This document shows, piece by piece, positions 18,011 through 27,079 of a stretch of 64,000 nucleotides of DNA (positions are counted from its first letter, which is position 1; each line of letters begins with the position of its first letter). The stretch is taken from NCBI RefSeq assembly GCF_020297485.1, contig NZ_JAIWZC010000001.1, positions 1,364,001 through 1,428,000 on the forward strand. Direction: 5' to 3'. Made by a program: the position numbers and the translations under genes. The DNA comes from Enterocloster clostridioformis. GTDB taxonomy: Bacteria; Bacillota; Clostridia; Lachnospirales; Lachnospiraceae. The notes beneath the pieces were generated by a model. That model ran no database searches and was not told the origin of the DNA. It saw only the letters and a list, made by a program, of their open reading frames with translations.

Positions 18011-18648
18011 TCTGTGTCAAGTAAGAACCAAAAAAATTATAACAATATTCCTAAAAAAACACAGCTAATAAGCAAGCTCTATTGCTGATTAGTTCTATTT
18101 TTTTAATGGTACACCGCACCATAGACTGGTGCGGCTGCATATTATCTCACCCCTTGTACCATGGGAGCATGTAGATTAGGTATAACCGCAACCTTCCTGA
18201 CACTTTACAGCACCCCTACTCACTGTTCATGCCTCCAGCGCTACCTGGACCGCGATTCTAATATTACGGAGGTATCATTATCATTCTGGGTTTTAGACCG
18301 CTGGTTATATGGTCCAAGAAAAAGTGCCGCTCATACCTTTACTTCTTCTATTACGATTCCTGACATTTACCTTGTAGTTATATTCAAGGCAGGTATATCG
18401 TGGCGTAGCTCATTGCCTTCTCTTCATGCTTTTAAGCATGTCCAAAATGTTTAGTATCTCAAAAGATGAATTCCAACATGTCATTTATGTCATAAAAAAG
18501 TCAGAATGCATCTACCATGCTGATATTCTATTGTCAAGGTACAAACCTGAATTATCCAATTCAGTAACCACATCAGTTATACATAACTAAATCATTTGAT
18601 GTGTATGAATCTATTCTACGATGATTTTCTCTTTTTATCCATTGACTG
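18011..18648. other. Unassigned AT-rich junction segment with two hairpins
   Basis: No gene is supported here. It starts with the foreign side of the rbsA junction (TGTGTCAAGTAAGAACC on the plus strand). An imperfect hairpin lies at about 18063-18096 and a perfect one at 18114-18134 (CCGCACCA, loop TAGAC, TGGTGCGG). A 97-codon plus-strand frame (18161-18454) has no recognisable domain, and the minus strand is broken by stops. It may be the remains of an insertion sequence. Confidence 0.4.
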
Positions 18649-18911
18649 ACAGTCCATTGACCCCGAAAAATTTATGAAGAAAATTTCTGTGGTATTTCAG
18701 GAGGTTTATTTATTTCAGGATACGATTGCAAACAATATACGCTATGGAAAAAATGCCACTCATGAAGAAATTGAACAGGCAACAAAATTGGCAAACTGCT
18801 ACAATTTTATTATGGAGCAGCGAGGGGTGGTTCTACTTTATCCGGTGGTGAAAAGCAACATATTTCTATTGGAAGAGCCATGCTGAAAAATGCGGCTGTT
18901 GTATTGCTTGA
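18649..18911 (+). pseudogene. Fragment of a YbtQ-like ABC transporter ATPase
   Basis: The plus strand encodes [20 protein letters not shown] and [14 protein letters not shown], ending at NFIMEQ. It then changes frame and continues [18 protein letters not shown] through AAVVLLDE, where homology stops. About ten residues that normally lie between these blocks are missing. This is the middle of an exporter-type ATP-binding domain (Q-loop to Walker B), similar in wording to the intact transporter at 47801-49525, so it probably derives from a related siderophore transporter. Both ends are cut; it cannot be functional. Confidence 0.8.
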
Positions 18912-19378
18912 CGAAAGACTTTTATACACGATTAAAATGATAATCATAAACTAAAATATAAATATCCCTGATTGATCTTGTATTGTCAATCAGGGATATT
19001 CCTGCATACTTCTCTTATTTTGCAATTTCATTTTGGTTAGTGGTTAGCAGCCCCTCCATGGTTTGTATTACGTAAATATTTTCACGTTTCATGTGACTTT
19101 TTCTATGTTTTACTAGTTCATGGTAATTATATGTTGATACGGAAATAAAATTACAAAACCAGTCCAAACTGTCCCAGCATAGAGCCAGCATCGAATCTAG
19201 TTTGTATTTTAACATATGAAAGGTGATATCGCAAATTAATACAGGGGGCAGTAATACATAAATTTACATAGAGGGAGCGTACGGAGACCGTTTTGCTTCT
19301 TTTATGCATGAATAAGGGGAGCTGCAGTTCCATAACTGATTTCTCAACTATTTTGCAACAGCCCCATCAACTTGCAAT
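18912..19378. other. Intergenic stretch, possible IS remnant
   Basis: I see no convincing gene. Two minus-strand frames of 60-66 codons resemble nothing I know. Near 19352-19365 the minus strand reads GGGGCTGTTGCAAAAT, a sequence like the terminal repeats of some insertion sequences, but no matching second end is found. Confidence 0.3.
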
Positions 19379-19798
19379 TTAAACGGTTCTTCTGGCTTCA
19401 TATGCTGGATAATTATGATGTGTATTTCTCTTATGATTCCCAGCACTACTCTTTTCGTGGTTTCTTATGATATCCATATTGTTTTTTATTGTTTCTACAG
19501 TATTTAATAAAAATTCCATCTCCACTTCCGAGCATTCTTTTAATATTGATAATAGACGCAACACTAAATCGGAATGTCTTTCGCTCTTTTCTGTTTCCGT
19601 TATCATAATGGGGACTGCATTTAACGCGTACAAAATTTTGCTATATGTTTTCATGCCAATCATTCTGGAGCCACTCTCCACTTTGCTTAAGTGGCTTAAC
19701 GAAATTTCAGCTGACTCAGCTAATTCTTCCTGTGTCATATCTCTTTCCTCGCGCAGCCTTTTAATTTCTTCTGCTATGGAATAAACCTGGTGTATCAT
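19379..19798 (-). CDS. Xre-family helix-turn-helix regulator
   Basis: A protein of 139 residues. Residues 8-62 form an Xre/Cro helix-turn-helix (IKRLREERDMTQEELAESAE, then ISLSHLSKVESGSR). The remainder (65-139) is a helical segment of unknown role ending in a basic tail. The ATG has GAGGAGA nine to ten bases upstream and lies 19 bases after the DtxR-type gene, so MATE, dtxR and this gene probably share a transcript. It could fine-tune the metallophore cluster, but no target can be read from the sequence. Confidence 0.8.
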   Translation of the reverse strand: MIHQVYSIAEEIKRLREERDMTQEELAESAEISLSHLSKVESGSRMIGMKTYSKILYALNAVPIMITETEKSERHSDLVLRLLSILKECSEVEMEFLLNTVETIKNNMDIIRNHEKSSAGNHKRNTHHNYPAYEARRTV

Positions 19799-19817
19799 AC
19801 GTTCTGTTCTCCTCTAA

Positions 19818-20204
19818 TCAATGTGTGTTTTCATCTTCCTCTTTTCTTAACAGATGTCTTTTTAGTTTCTGGAATGTCTCATCACTGATTGCATGTTCCA
19901 GCCGGCAAGCCTCTTCTTCCGCAATGGCAGGGTCGATTCCGGCATCAATAAGCTGATTCGTAAAGAATTGGTGACGCTCAAATATTGTTTCAGCTATTTC
20001 ACGGCCCGTAACGGTTAAATGAAGATAGCCGTCAGTGTCCGTTGTCAAATAACCGCCATTACGTAGAACCGTCACTGCATGGCTGATGCTGGGTTTGGCA
20101 TACCCCATGTGTCGGGCGAGAGCAACCGAGCGTACCATACCTTTTTGCTTTTGCAGAATTAACACCGCTTCCAGGTAATTCTCTCCTGATTCATGAAGTT
20201 TCAG
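19818..20204 (-). CDS. DtxR/MntR-type metal-dependent repressor
   Basis: A small one-domain-plus-dimerization regulator (128 residues), with winged helix HESGENYLEAVLILQKQKGM...GYAKPSISHAVTVLRNGGYL and metal-site residues around HQFFTNQL, EEEACRLEHAIS. The family start (MKLHESGENYLEA) aligns with a CTG at 20204, seven bases after AGGAGGTGA. The first GTG (20165) and ATG lie inside the conserved helix, so CTG initiation is the best reading. It is 48 bases downstream of the MATE gene. The equivalent position in the streptococcal equibactin locus, as I recall, holds a DtxR-like iron regulator (EqbA). It likely senses Fe or Mn and represses the cluster. Confidence 0.85.
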   Translation of the reverse strand: MKLHESGENYLEAVLILQKQKGMVRSVALARHMGYAKPSISHAVTVLRNGGYLTTDTDGYLHLTVTGREIAETIFERHQFFTNQLIDAGIDPAIAEEEACRLEHAISDETFQKLKRHLLRKEEDENTH

Positions 20205-20252
20205 CGCTGCATCACCTCCTGTGTTTCGATACTGTTTAGAAAAACAGATTTC

Positions 20253-21626
20253 TTACTTCCCTGAAGCTTTTAACGCATCCATTCTTCTAAACTCATTTAT
20301 CATCATACCAACCGCAACAATAAATACTGTCACATCCGTAATAAGCGGAGCAGCAAATACGCCATGTACACCAAATACGGCAATATAAGGCATGATGATG
20401 GCTGCTGGTATGTAAATGGCTATCTGGCGTAAGATAACCAGAACACTCGCTTTTGTAGCTCTTCCGAGGGACTGCATCAGGGTCAGAACCACAATCCAGA
20501 CTCCTAATAAAATATATGACAGGAAGAACAGACGGAAATCCCCTACTCCCAGTTCCACTACGGACGGCGTTGTAATGAACATAGAGAGAATTGTCTTCGG
20601 TACTAACATAATCGGCAAATAGAAAATAAGCGCTAATAAAGTTGCTGTGATTGCAAACACTTTCGTGATGTGCTTTACCCGGTCGTATTGTTTTGCACCG
20701 TAATTGGTTCCGACCGCCGGCTGATATCCCTGGGAAAGTCCCCATAAAGGAATAAATGCAAAAGACACTACCCGGTATGTTGCGCCGAGTATAATCTGCC
20801 ATGTGTCTCCTCCATGCTGCGCCGCAAGATTATAAAGTGCAGTTTGCTGTACCAGCATCATCACCTGCATCAGCATCGCAGAAAAACCTACTCCGATGAT
20901 TTCCGAGAAAAGCGTTCTTTCAATGCGAATTGCATTGATTCTCACAGTCTTACTCTTTCGCTTAAAATACAAAAGAGAAGCCATTGCATACGCGACCTGC
21001 GAAGCCACGGTTGCATATGCAGCTCCATCAATACCCATACCATAAGGTTTTAGAAGTAAAATGAAAATCGGGTCAAGTATAATATTCATGATAGCGGAAC
21101 CGGCGCTAAAGAGCATTGCCTGTTTCAATAATCCCTCACCACGCATAATCATATTTGAGGACTGTGCAAAATTGACAAACAGACTGCCTGCAAAGATGAT
21201 GCGTAAATACCGGAGCGCCAGCTCCAGAATTTCTCCGCTTGCACCAGAAAGCATTAAAATCTGTTTCGTAAAAATCATGCCTATCGCCATGATGATAAGA
21301 GAAAAAATCAAATTCATGGCGATCAGATTTCCCATTATCTTGTCAATTGTAGACTGATCCCTTTTTCCAATCGCCCTGGATAGGATTGAAGCGGAGCCGA
21401 TACCAATGAGTGTGGAAATCCCACTATTGGCAAGCGTAAATGGATAGGACACAGATACCGCTGCCATAGCGTTATCTCCTACCATTTGTCCGACATAAAC
21501 TCCATCCATAAAATTGTAAAGCCCAACAACCACCATGCCGATAATCGCAGGTACGCTAAGTTTTAATACTAAACTTTGCGGGCTGTCATGAAGCAGCATA
21601 GACCGAGTATCATTTTTATTTGACAT
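20253..21626 (-). CDS. MATE-family efflux transporter
   Basis: A protein of 457 residues with twelve predicted membrane helices in two MatE halves. Motifs include LSVPAIIGMVVVGLYNFMDGVYVGQ near the N-terminus and LWGLSQGYQPAVGTNYGAK at the start of the second half. MATE proteins export organic compounds with Na+ or H+. It sits immediately downstream of the last NRPS gene and upstream of dtxR in the same direction, so export of the NRPS product is the natural guess. A general multidrug role cannot be excluded. The start at 21626 has AAAGGATG upstream. Confidence 0.9.
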   Translation of the reverse strand: MSNKNDTRSMLLHDSPQSLVLKLSVPAIIGMVVVGLYNFMDGVYVGQMVGDNAMAAVSVSYPFTLANSGISTLIGIGSASILSRAIGKRDQSTIDKIMGNLIAMNLIFSLIIMAIGMIFTKQILMLSGASGEILELALRYLRIIFAGSLFVNFAQSSNMIMRGEGLLKQAMLFSAGSAIMNIILDPIFILLLKPYGMGIDGAAYATVASQVAYAMASLLYFKRKSKTVRINAIRIERTLFSEIIGVGFSAMLMQVMMLVQQTALYNLAAQHGGDTWQIILGATYRVVSFAFIPLWGLSQGYQPAVGTNYGAKQYDRVKHITKVFAITATLLALIFYLPIMLVPKTILSMFITTPSVVELGVGDFRLFFLSYILLGVWIVVLTLMQSLGRATKASVLVILRQIAIYIPAAIIMPYIAVFGVHGVFAAPLITDVTVFIVAVGMMINEFRRMDALKASGK

Positions 21627-21718
21627 TATATCACATCCTTTTCTTTTAACTGTCAGTCTTTTAAGTTACCAAAAATGTTTTATTTTGTAGAAGCAGTAAT
21701 CTTGATGTACAATGTCCA

Positions 21719-21895
21719 TCATTCTTTTAAATCACATAATAAGCCTGCCAAATATTCTGCGTTCTCTTTCTGTTCCACACAAGTATAATGGTTTCCAGGG
21801 GTTTCGATAACGTTAAAAGCTCCTAATGCCAATCCCTCCCATGTCTCCAACACCATTTTCTTAAATCCCACTTCGCCCTCCGGGGCAAAGAAATA
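21719..21895 (-). pseudogene. Detached C-terminal end of the NRPS thioesterase domain
   Basis: This reads YFFAPEGEVGFKKMVLETWE, GLALGAFNVIETPGNHYTCV and a short tail to a TGA at 21719-21721, in a frame shifted relative to the preceding NRPS. GNHYTCV contains the expected catalytic His of an alpha/beta-hydrolase thioesterase. It joins the NRPS seamlessly (ICPYLN-YFFAPEG) if eight bases of the (AAAT)3 tract at 21896-21907 are absent. It has no start codon or ribosome site of its own. Confidence 0.85.
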
Positions 21896-21907
21896 ATTTA
21901 TTTATTT
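21896..21907. repeat. (ATTT)3 tetranucleotide tract at the thioesterase frameshift
   Basis: Three tandem ATTT units on the plus strand (AAAT on the coding strand). With one unit the NRPS reads through into the thioesterase tail; with the three present, a TAA inside the tract ends translation. Confidence 0.85.
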
Positions 21908-24900
21908 AAATACGGGCATATTTCATAATGCATGGCTTCAAATGTCGCAACGCAAACCTGATATAAACTCTTGATAAGCTCCATCGGCATCTCTACATTC
22001 GTATTCTTTTTACACTGTACTGCATATAATCCGAACCGTTCTTCTTTTTGCATCGTTGCCAATTCTCTGAAAAAGTCACCTAACTGCTCCCGTTGGGTTG
22101 TTCCAGATATACTTGTCAGAAAGCCCTTATTAATTACTCCTTTTTTCATTGATTCCTGGACTATAATCTGCTCGTACAGCGCAGGATTCGGCATCTCAAT
22201 ATCTGCGTAAGAAACTGGAATATTGTCCAAAAACATCATTTCCATTAGCAGTTCATCTTCTACCTTAAATGAAGGAGGCAATAAAAGGCTGTCTAATATT
22301 GAGAGTGACTTCACGGTTATCGAATTTTCATTAAGACGGTTTGCCGTCTCTAATGCTATAACACCACCAAAACAATACCCTATCAAACTTACGGCCTTTG
22401 CCTGATAACTACAGATTATTTGGGAATATATATCTGATAACATCCAAATCAAATTAGTTGACGGTATTGAACAATACTTATTCGTATCTTTAATACCTAT
22501 CCCAATCACTTTTTCTCCCTTACTTGCAATTAAAGAATCTGCAAGATAGTCAAAACGGTTAAATGAACCTAATGCACCATGGAATATTATACTAAGTCCT
22601 TTCTCCAGATCTCCGCCATATTCCCTCACAAATACAAGTTCAGAGTTTGTGTCCTCCATTTTCTTCTCTTCGACTGCCGTTTCTGTATTATTCCTAATGA
22701 ACTCCGACAGTTTTTGAATGGTCGGATTATAAATCATTTCTCTCAGTAAAGCATCAAAAGCAATATCCTTAGAAATTTGTTCTCTAACTTTTGTAGCCAT
22801 CTGGGCGAGTATTAGTGAATCCGCTCCCAAGTCATAGAAATTGTCAAATACCCCAGCTGCGCTTTGGGGAACAACGCTGTTCCAAAGCTCTATCAGTTTA
22901 TTCTGTAGTTCATCAGGATTTTCTTCCCGCAGTTCTTTTCCTTCTGCGTTTTCCTGTTTAATGATTAACTTTTTAATTTTATCCCGGTCTATTTTCCCAT
23001 TGGCAGTCAGCGGAAACTCTTCTACCGAAATAATATCCGCAGGAATCATATACTTTGGTAAATACGCTTCTAAATATTGTTTTAAATCAGAATTCTTCAC
23101 ATTCCCTTGAACAGTCTTTACAAAAGCATAAATATCCGTTTTTACCTCATTCAGCACCACCATAGCCTGTGAAACAGATTTATGCTGTTCCAGAGTAGAC
23201 TGGATCTCTCCTAATTCAATACGGTGTCCTCTCAGCTTTATCTGATTATCATTTCGCCCCTTAAACTCAATCTCACCATTAGGCAGATAACAGCCAATAT
23301 CCCCTGTTTTATACATTCTGCCATTTTCTCTGCCCGTAACAAACTTTGCCGCTGTCAGCTTATGGTCATTATAATACCCTTCGGCAAGACCTGTTCCCCA
23401 AATACAAAGTTCTCCTGTCACGTATACCGGGCATGGGCGTCCTTTTGCATCATAAATAGAGAATCCCTGATTCGATAAAGGTTTGCCATAAGGTATACTC
23501 ACCTCACGTATCTCATTATCAACACATTCATGATATATGGACCAGATAGAAGCTTCCGTTGCACCGCCTAAGCTGATAACCCTGGCATCACCAGAAGCAC
23601 ATTTTTGTATATCCCCAGGCATGCCTACCGGAATCCAGTCTCCTGATAACAGCACGATGCGAAGTGGCAGCTTCTCATTCTTACCGGTAAAATAACCGGT
23701 TAAAATCTGCATAAACGCGGGTACGGAATTCCAGATGGTGATTTCATATTCCTGTATAAGCTCTACCCAATGAGACGGGTCCATGTATCTTGAGAGTATT
23801 GGATAAACCAAGGTTCCTCCGCATGATAATAATCCAAAAATATCATAGACAGACAAATCAAAATTAAGTTTTGACAGCCCTAACACCGAATCCTGACTAC
23901 TGATAAAAAATTTCTGGTTAATATCTTTAATTGTATTCCAAGCAGCTTCATGTGTGATAGCCACACCTTTAGGAACACCAGTAGTTCCTGAAGTAAAAAT
24001 AATATATGCCAAATCATCGGGGGTTCCTCGCAGTATAATACTGTCATTACTTGTTGCCTCGATCTGGTCTACCGGTAACACCGGCACATGTTCAAAAACT
24101 GCACTATGACCCGAATGAATAAGAACTGCTTTTATATCAGCATTGGCTACGATTGTGTTCCAACGCTGTTCCGGCTGCTCTATGTCAACAGGCACATAAA
24201 CGCAAGAAGCATATAAAATACCTAATACAGCAGCTACCTGAAATCGACTTTTGGGGAGCAAAACTGCAATATTGCTGCCTGGTTTAATCCCCATTTCACT
24301 CAGGCGGTCCGCAATCCCTAAAGCCATATGATGAAGTTCCAAATATGTAAATTTATCTGCAGAATCAATCACTGCTGTTTTTGCAGGTTGCTTCTTAACC
24401 TGTTCCAGAAACTCGTCATACAGCATTTGAGGAGTTATCTCTTTTTCAGTACTGTTTATGCCGGCTATCCGCTCCAGCTGCCATGAAGGCAGTTCCAGTT
24501 CAGAAATCTTTGTCCAGTTCACATCAGTTTCTGCCAACTCCAAAAGCCTGCTACGGAAGGTTTCAAACATATCCTTAATCAACCCATCAGGAAATACACC
24601 GTTTCTAACATCCCAATCCGCCTGTAATCCATATTCTCCGTCCATGACCTGGCAGTCTATGAATACTTGTGGTGTCTGGCTGATTCCATTTCCGTGAAAC
24701 TCACCTTGCAGCTTCTTATCAGAAAGGCCAATAGCGCTGGTAAAAACAATTGGCATTAAGGCATATTCCCTTCCCTTTTTTCTCGATATTTCCCTGATGA
24801 CCTCAACACCATTAAACAAACGATGATCCAAATCTTCAAACAATTGGCCTGAAATCTCTCGGGCCTTTTCAATAAAAGGCTTCGATTTTTCCATACGTGT

Positions 24901-25989
24901 TTCTAAAAGGCTTACAGATGTAAAATCTCCGACAATCTCCTCTACCTTCTGGTGAATGGGTGCTCTGTTGAGAACGGTGAGATTAATACAAAATTCTGAT
25001 GTCTGACTCCACCGTTCTATTACTTCTGCATAGGCTGTCAATACCACTGCCGTTGGCGTTATTCCAAAATGATTGGAGTATCTTTTTAATCTATTCCATT
25101 TTTCCTGATCAATCTCCATAAAATATCTTGAAAAATCACTCCTGTTTTTAATTGGATTTCTAAGTATTGGAAGCTCCGGGGCCTTTGGCAAACTCTCTAT
25201 TCTATTTAACCAGTACTCCTTATCAACCTTATACTGTTCTGTTTCTTTCAATTTTCTCTCGGCTATCAAATAGTCCCTAAATGTCACTCCCACTTCAGGC
25301 AACAATTGTTCCGGTGTGAAATAAAGTGTTTCAAACTCGTATAATAGCATCCAAATACTTTTCCAATCTGCAATTAAAAATTCCATTGAAAAGTGAAGGA
25401 TGGATTCCTTATCTGTATGGCTCACTGCAATTTCAAACATGGGCCAGCTTCCAAGTTCATATATAGCATTTCCCATACGATTTCTAATTTTTTCAAGAGC
25501 CTTACCAGCCTCAGAAATATGTAAAAGGTCATACTCCTGTATTTTGAATTCATTTACTTCCGGTAATACCTGCTGTGTTCCATTTTCATTAACAATGGCT
25601 CTCAGCATCTCATGTCTGGCAATCAAACGCTGCCATGCTGCCTGTACCTTATCCACATGTAACTCACTATATGTTAATTCCATATAAACATGGCATGCTA
25701 CCCCACCATATTCAAAAGTATCTTTTCTTCCCAATGCATAGGCAGCCTGTACATCTGTAAGCGCAAATGGTTTGTACATATCCTCTGGGGCAGATATGAT
25801 TCTTATATCCTCAGCGTGCTCTTTTAAATACTGAATCAGAGCTTCTTTATTCTCTTTCAGCAACAAAATATCATCATGATTTATTCCATGAGAGGCTCTG
25901 TACTTTAATTTTTCTCCATCCATAAATAGGGTGATTCCCTTATTTTTAAATAACTCTAAAATTGTTTTCATGTTCTCAACATGATTCAT
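21898..25989 (-). CDS. NRPS: TubC docking-Cy-A(Cys)-T-TE (TE truncated)
   Basis: The terminal module of a thiazoline-forming assembly line. Residues 1-65 are a TubC-type docking domain. Residues 75-500 are a cyclization domain (FALTDVQAAYALGRKD; QTPQVFIDCQ), with its DxxxxD motif changed to EFLIAD. Residues 530-1010 are an A domain (IIFTSGTTGVPKG; NFDLSVYDIFG), with code residues D-L-Y-N-L-S-L-I-W as in cysteine-activating HMWP2/PchE-type domains. The carrier is at about 1060 (LGADSL). A TE begins at about 1140; its nucleophile motif is GYCFGG, Cys in place of Ser, and the catalytic His is lost to a frameshift at the C-terminus. I prefer the second ATG (25989), seven bases after AGGAGG; the ATG at 25995 overlaps the preceding stop. 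Confidence 0.88.
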   Translation of the reverse strand: MNHVENMKTILELFKNKGITLFMDGEKLKYRASHGINHDDILLLKENKEALIQYLKEHAEDIRIISAPEDMYKPFALTDVQAAYALGRKDTFEYGGVACHVYMELTYSELHVDKVQAAWQRLIARHEMLRAIVNENGTQQVLPEVNEFKIQEYDLLHISEAGKALEKIRNRMGNAIYELGSWPMFEIAVSHTDKESILHFSMEFLIADWKSIWMLLYEFETLYFTPEQLLPEVGVTFRDYLIAERKLKETEQYKVDKEYWLNRIESLPKAPELPILRNPIKNRSDFSRYFMEIDQEKWNRLKRYSNHFGITPTAVVLTAYAEVIERWSQTSEFCINLTVLNRAPIHQKVEEIVGDFTSVSLLETRMEKSKPFIEKAREISGQLFEDLDHRLFNGVEVIREISRKKGREYALMPIVFTSAIGLSDKKLQGEFHGNGISQTPQVFIDCQVMDGEYGLQADWDVRNGVFPDGLIKDMFETFRSRLLELAETDVNWTKISELELPSWQLERIAGINSTEKEITPQMLYDEFLEQVKKQPAKTAVIDSADKFTYLELHHMALGIADRLSEMGIKPGSNIAVLLPKSRFQVAAVLGILYASCVYVPVDIEQPEQRWNTIVANADIKAVLIHSGHSAVFEHVPVLPVDQIEATSNDSIILRGTPDDLAYIIFTSGTTGVPKGVAITHEAAWNTIKDINQKFFISSQDSVLGLSKLNFDLSVYDIFGLLSCGGTLVYPILSRYMDPSHWVELIQEYEITIWNSVPAFMQILTGYFTGKNEKLPLRIVLLSGDWIPVGMPGDIQKCASGDARVISLGGATEASIWSIYHECVDNEIREVSIPYGKPLSNQGFSIYDAKGRPCPVYVTGELCIWGTGLAEGYYNDHKLTAAKFVTGRENGRMYKTGDIGCYLPNGEIEFKGRNDNQIKLRGHRIELGEIQSTLEQHKSVSQAMVVLNEVKTDIYAFVKTVQGNVKNSDLKQYLEAYLPKYMIPADIISVEEFPLTANGKIDRDKIKKLIIKQENAEGKELREENPDELQNKLIELWNSVVPQSAAGVFDNFYDLGADSLILAQMATKVREQISKDIAFDALLREMIYNPTIQKLSEFIRNNTETAVEEKKMEDTNSELVFVREYGGDLEKGLSIIFHGALGSFNRFDYLADSLIASKGEKVIGIGIKDTNKYCSIPSTNLIWMLSDIYSQIICSYQAKAVSLIGYCFGGVIALETANRLNENSITVKSLSILDSLLLPPSFKVEDELLMEMMFLDNIPVSYADIEMPNPALYEQIIVQESMKKGVINKGFLTSISGTTQREQLGDFFRELATMQKEERFGLYAVQCKKNTNVEMPMELIKSLYQVCVATFEAMHYEICPYLNK

Positions 25990-25991
25990 AT

Positions 25992-27077
25992 TCATGCCTC
26001 CTCTGTTCTTGAAACACTCTTTTCCAATATATCGGTAAGGGTGGCCTTACTCAATTTCTTGTCCATTATATCCGCATATCCCAGATATTTTGTCATCTCA
26101 TTCCACTGCCTTGAGCAAATCATCTCTTTCTGTCCTTTGGCGTTGAGCAGCCGTTTATCGCTAATTCCCTTTAAAACCAGCAGGAGATCCTTCTTTACAG
26201 CCTCCGGCCATATATCTGTGATAATCTGTTTAAAATTCCGGCTGTGATATCCGCCTAAAACATGTCCCGTTTTTTCATACATGTATTCAGGAACTTTACT
26301 TTTCACATCGCCATAATTGTATAACTCCACAGGAATGTCAAGCCGCGGATTCCAAATTGCCGGCCCAAATGTGTCCTGCAGTGACAAATGTCCGCTCTCA
26401 TACATATACGTTATACTATGAAGCAAATGCATGTTGTTATCCGGGTCCTTCGGGAATACCTCATTATGAATTTCCATGCATACCGGTATCTTATTTAAAG
26501 TACCTGTTATAACCCTAAATGGTCCAGCTTTAACATTACCGCTGAATTCCCATGAGCGGATATCTGGTAAGGAATTCATTAAAATATCCATTAACGGATA
26601 AGATACCTGCGGTGCAAAAGATAAATTCATATATAGCGGATGGTCATGAATTTCATTTAATTTACGTGCACTTCGTATAAACGTTACAATACTGTCAAGA
26701 TGGGGGTAAACATCTCCGGTTTGAAAATATACCCCATTCTTTAACGCAATACGATAGCACTCTTCCAGATCTTTAGGATGGATTGGCTGCTCCTGAATGA
26801 CATTTATTCCATTTTCCAGGAAATGTAGCGCTATCTCAGTCCCTTTTCCGCCCAACGCCCTGGTTCTTAGAACTACGCAGGCTAAGTCAATATTCTTTGG
26901 AACCTGCCGTATATCAGTATATAAAGTGGTATTGAAATTTGCCGCGCATCTTTTGGAACGTTCGCTCCCATTTGCTAAAATACCGACAATCTCAAATTTA
27001 TCATTCAATCGTCTCAAAGCCTCAAGATAAAAGAGCCCAAATGTAGTGCCGCATACCACAGTTCGTATTTTCTGCAT
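25992..27077 (-). CDS. Thiazolinyl imine reductase, Irp3/PchG-like
   Basis: An oxidoreductase of 361 residues with the Gfo/Idh/MocA-like fold. In yersiniabactin and pyochelin synthesis such enzymes use NADPH to reduce a carrier-bound thiazoline to thiazolidine. Supporting sequence: N-terminal nucleotide-binding strand RTVVCGTTFGLFYLEAL, and the family phrases EQPIHPKDLEECYRIA, YFQTGDVYPHL and AGPFRVITGT. The gene starts two bases after the saccharopine-dehydrogenase-like gene and its stop overlaps the start region of the NRPS that follows, so all three are co-translated. It is predicted to act in trans on one ring during assembly. Confidence 0.85.
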   Translation of the reverse strand: MQKIRTVVCGTTFGLFYLEALRRLNDKFEIVGILANGSERSKRCAANFNTTLYTDIRQVPKNIDLACVVLRTRALGGKGTEIALHFLENGINVIQEQPIHPKDLEECYRIALKNGVYFQTGDVYPHLDSIVTFIRSARKLNEIHDHPLYMNLSFAPQVSYPLMDILMNSLPDIRSWEFSGNVKAGPFRVITGTLNKIPVCMEIHNEVFPKDPDNNMHLLHSITYMYESGHLSLQDTFGPAIWNPRLDIPVELYNYGDVKSKVPEYMYEKTGHVLGGYHSRNFKQIITDIWPEAVKKDLLLVLKGISDKRLLNAKGQKEMICSRQWNEMTKYLGYADIMDKKLSKATLTDILEKSVSRTEEA

Positions 27078-27079
27078 AT

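Noticed and set aside
18161..18454. 97-codon plus-strand frame
   Set aside because: No domain, no ribosome site and odd composition next to a broken junction; not supported as a gene.
19015..19333. Two short minus-strand frames of 60-66 codons
   Set aside because: They overlap in part, lack good start sites and resemble no family I know.
21896..21907. Programmed ribosomal frameshift at the thioesterase break
   Set aside because: There is no classical slippery heptamer or downstream structure, and stops occur at the tract in both frames, so slippage alone would not rejoin the domain. A change in repeat number fits better.
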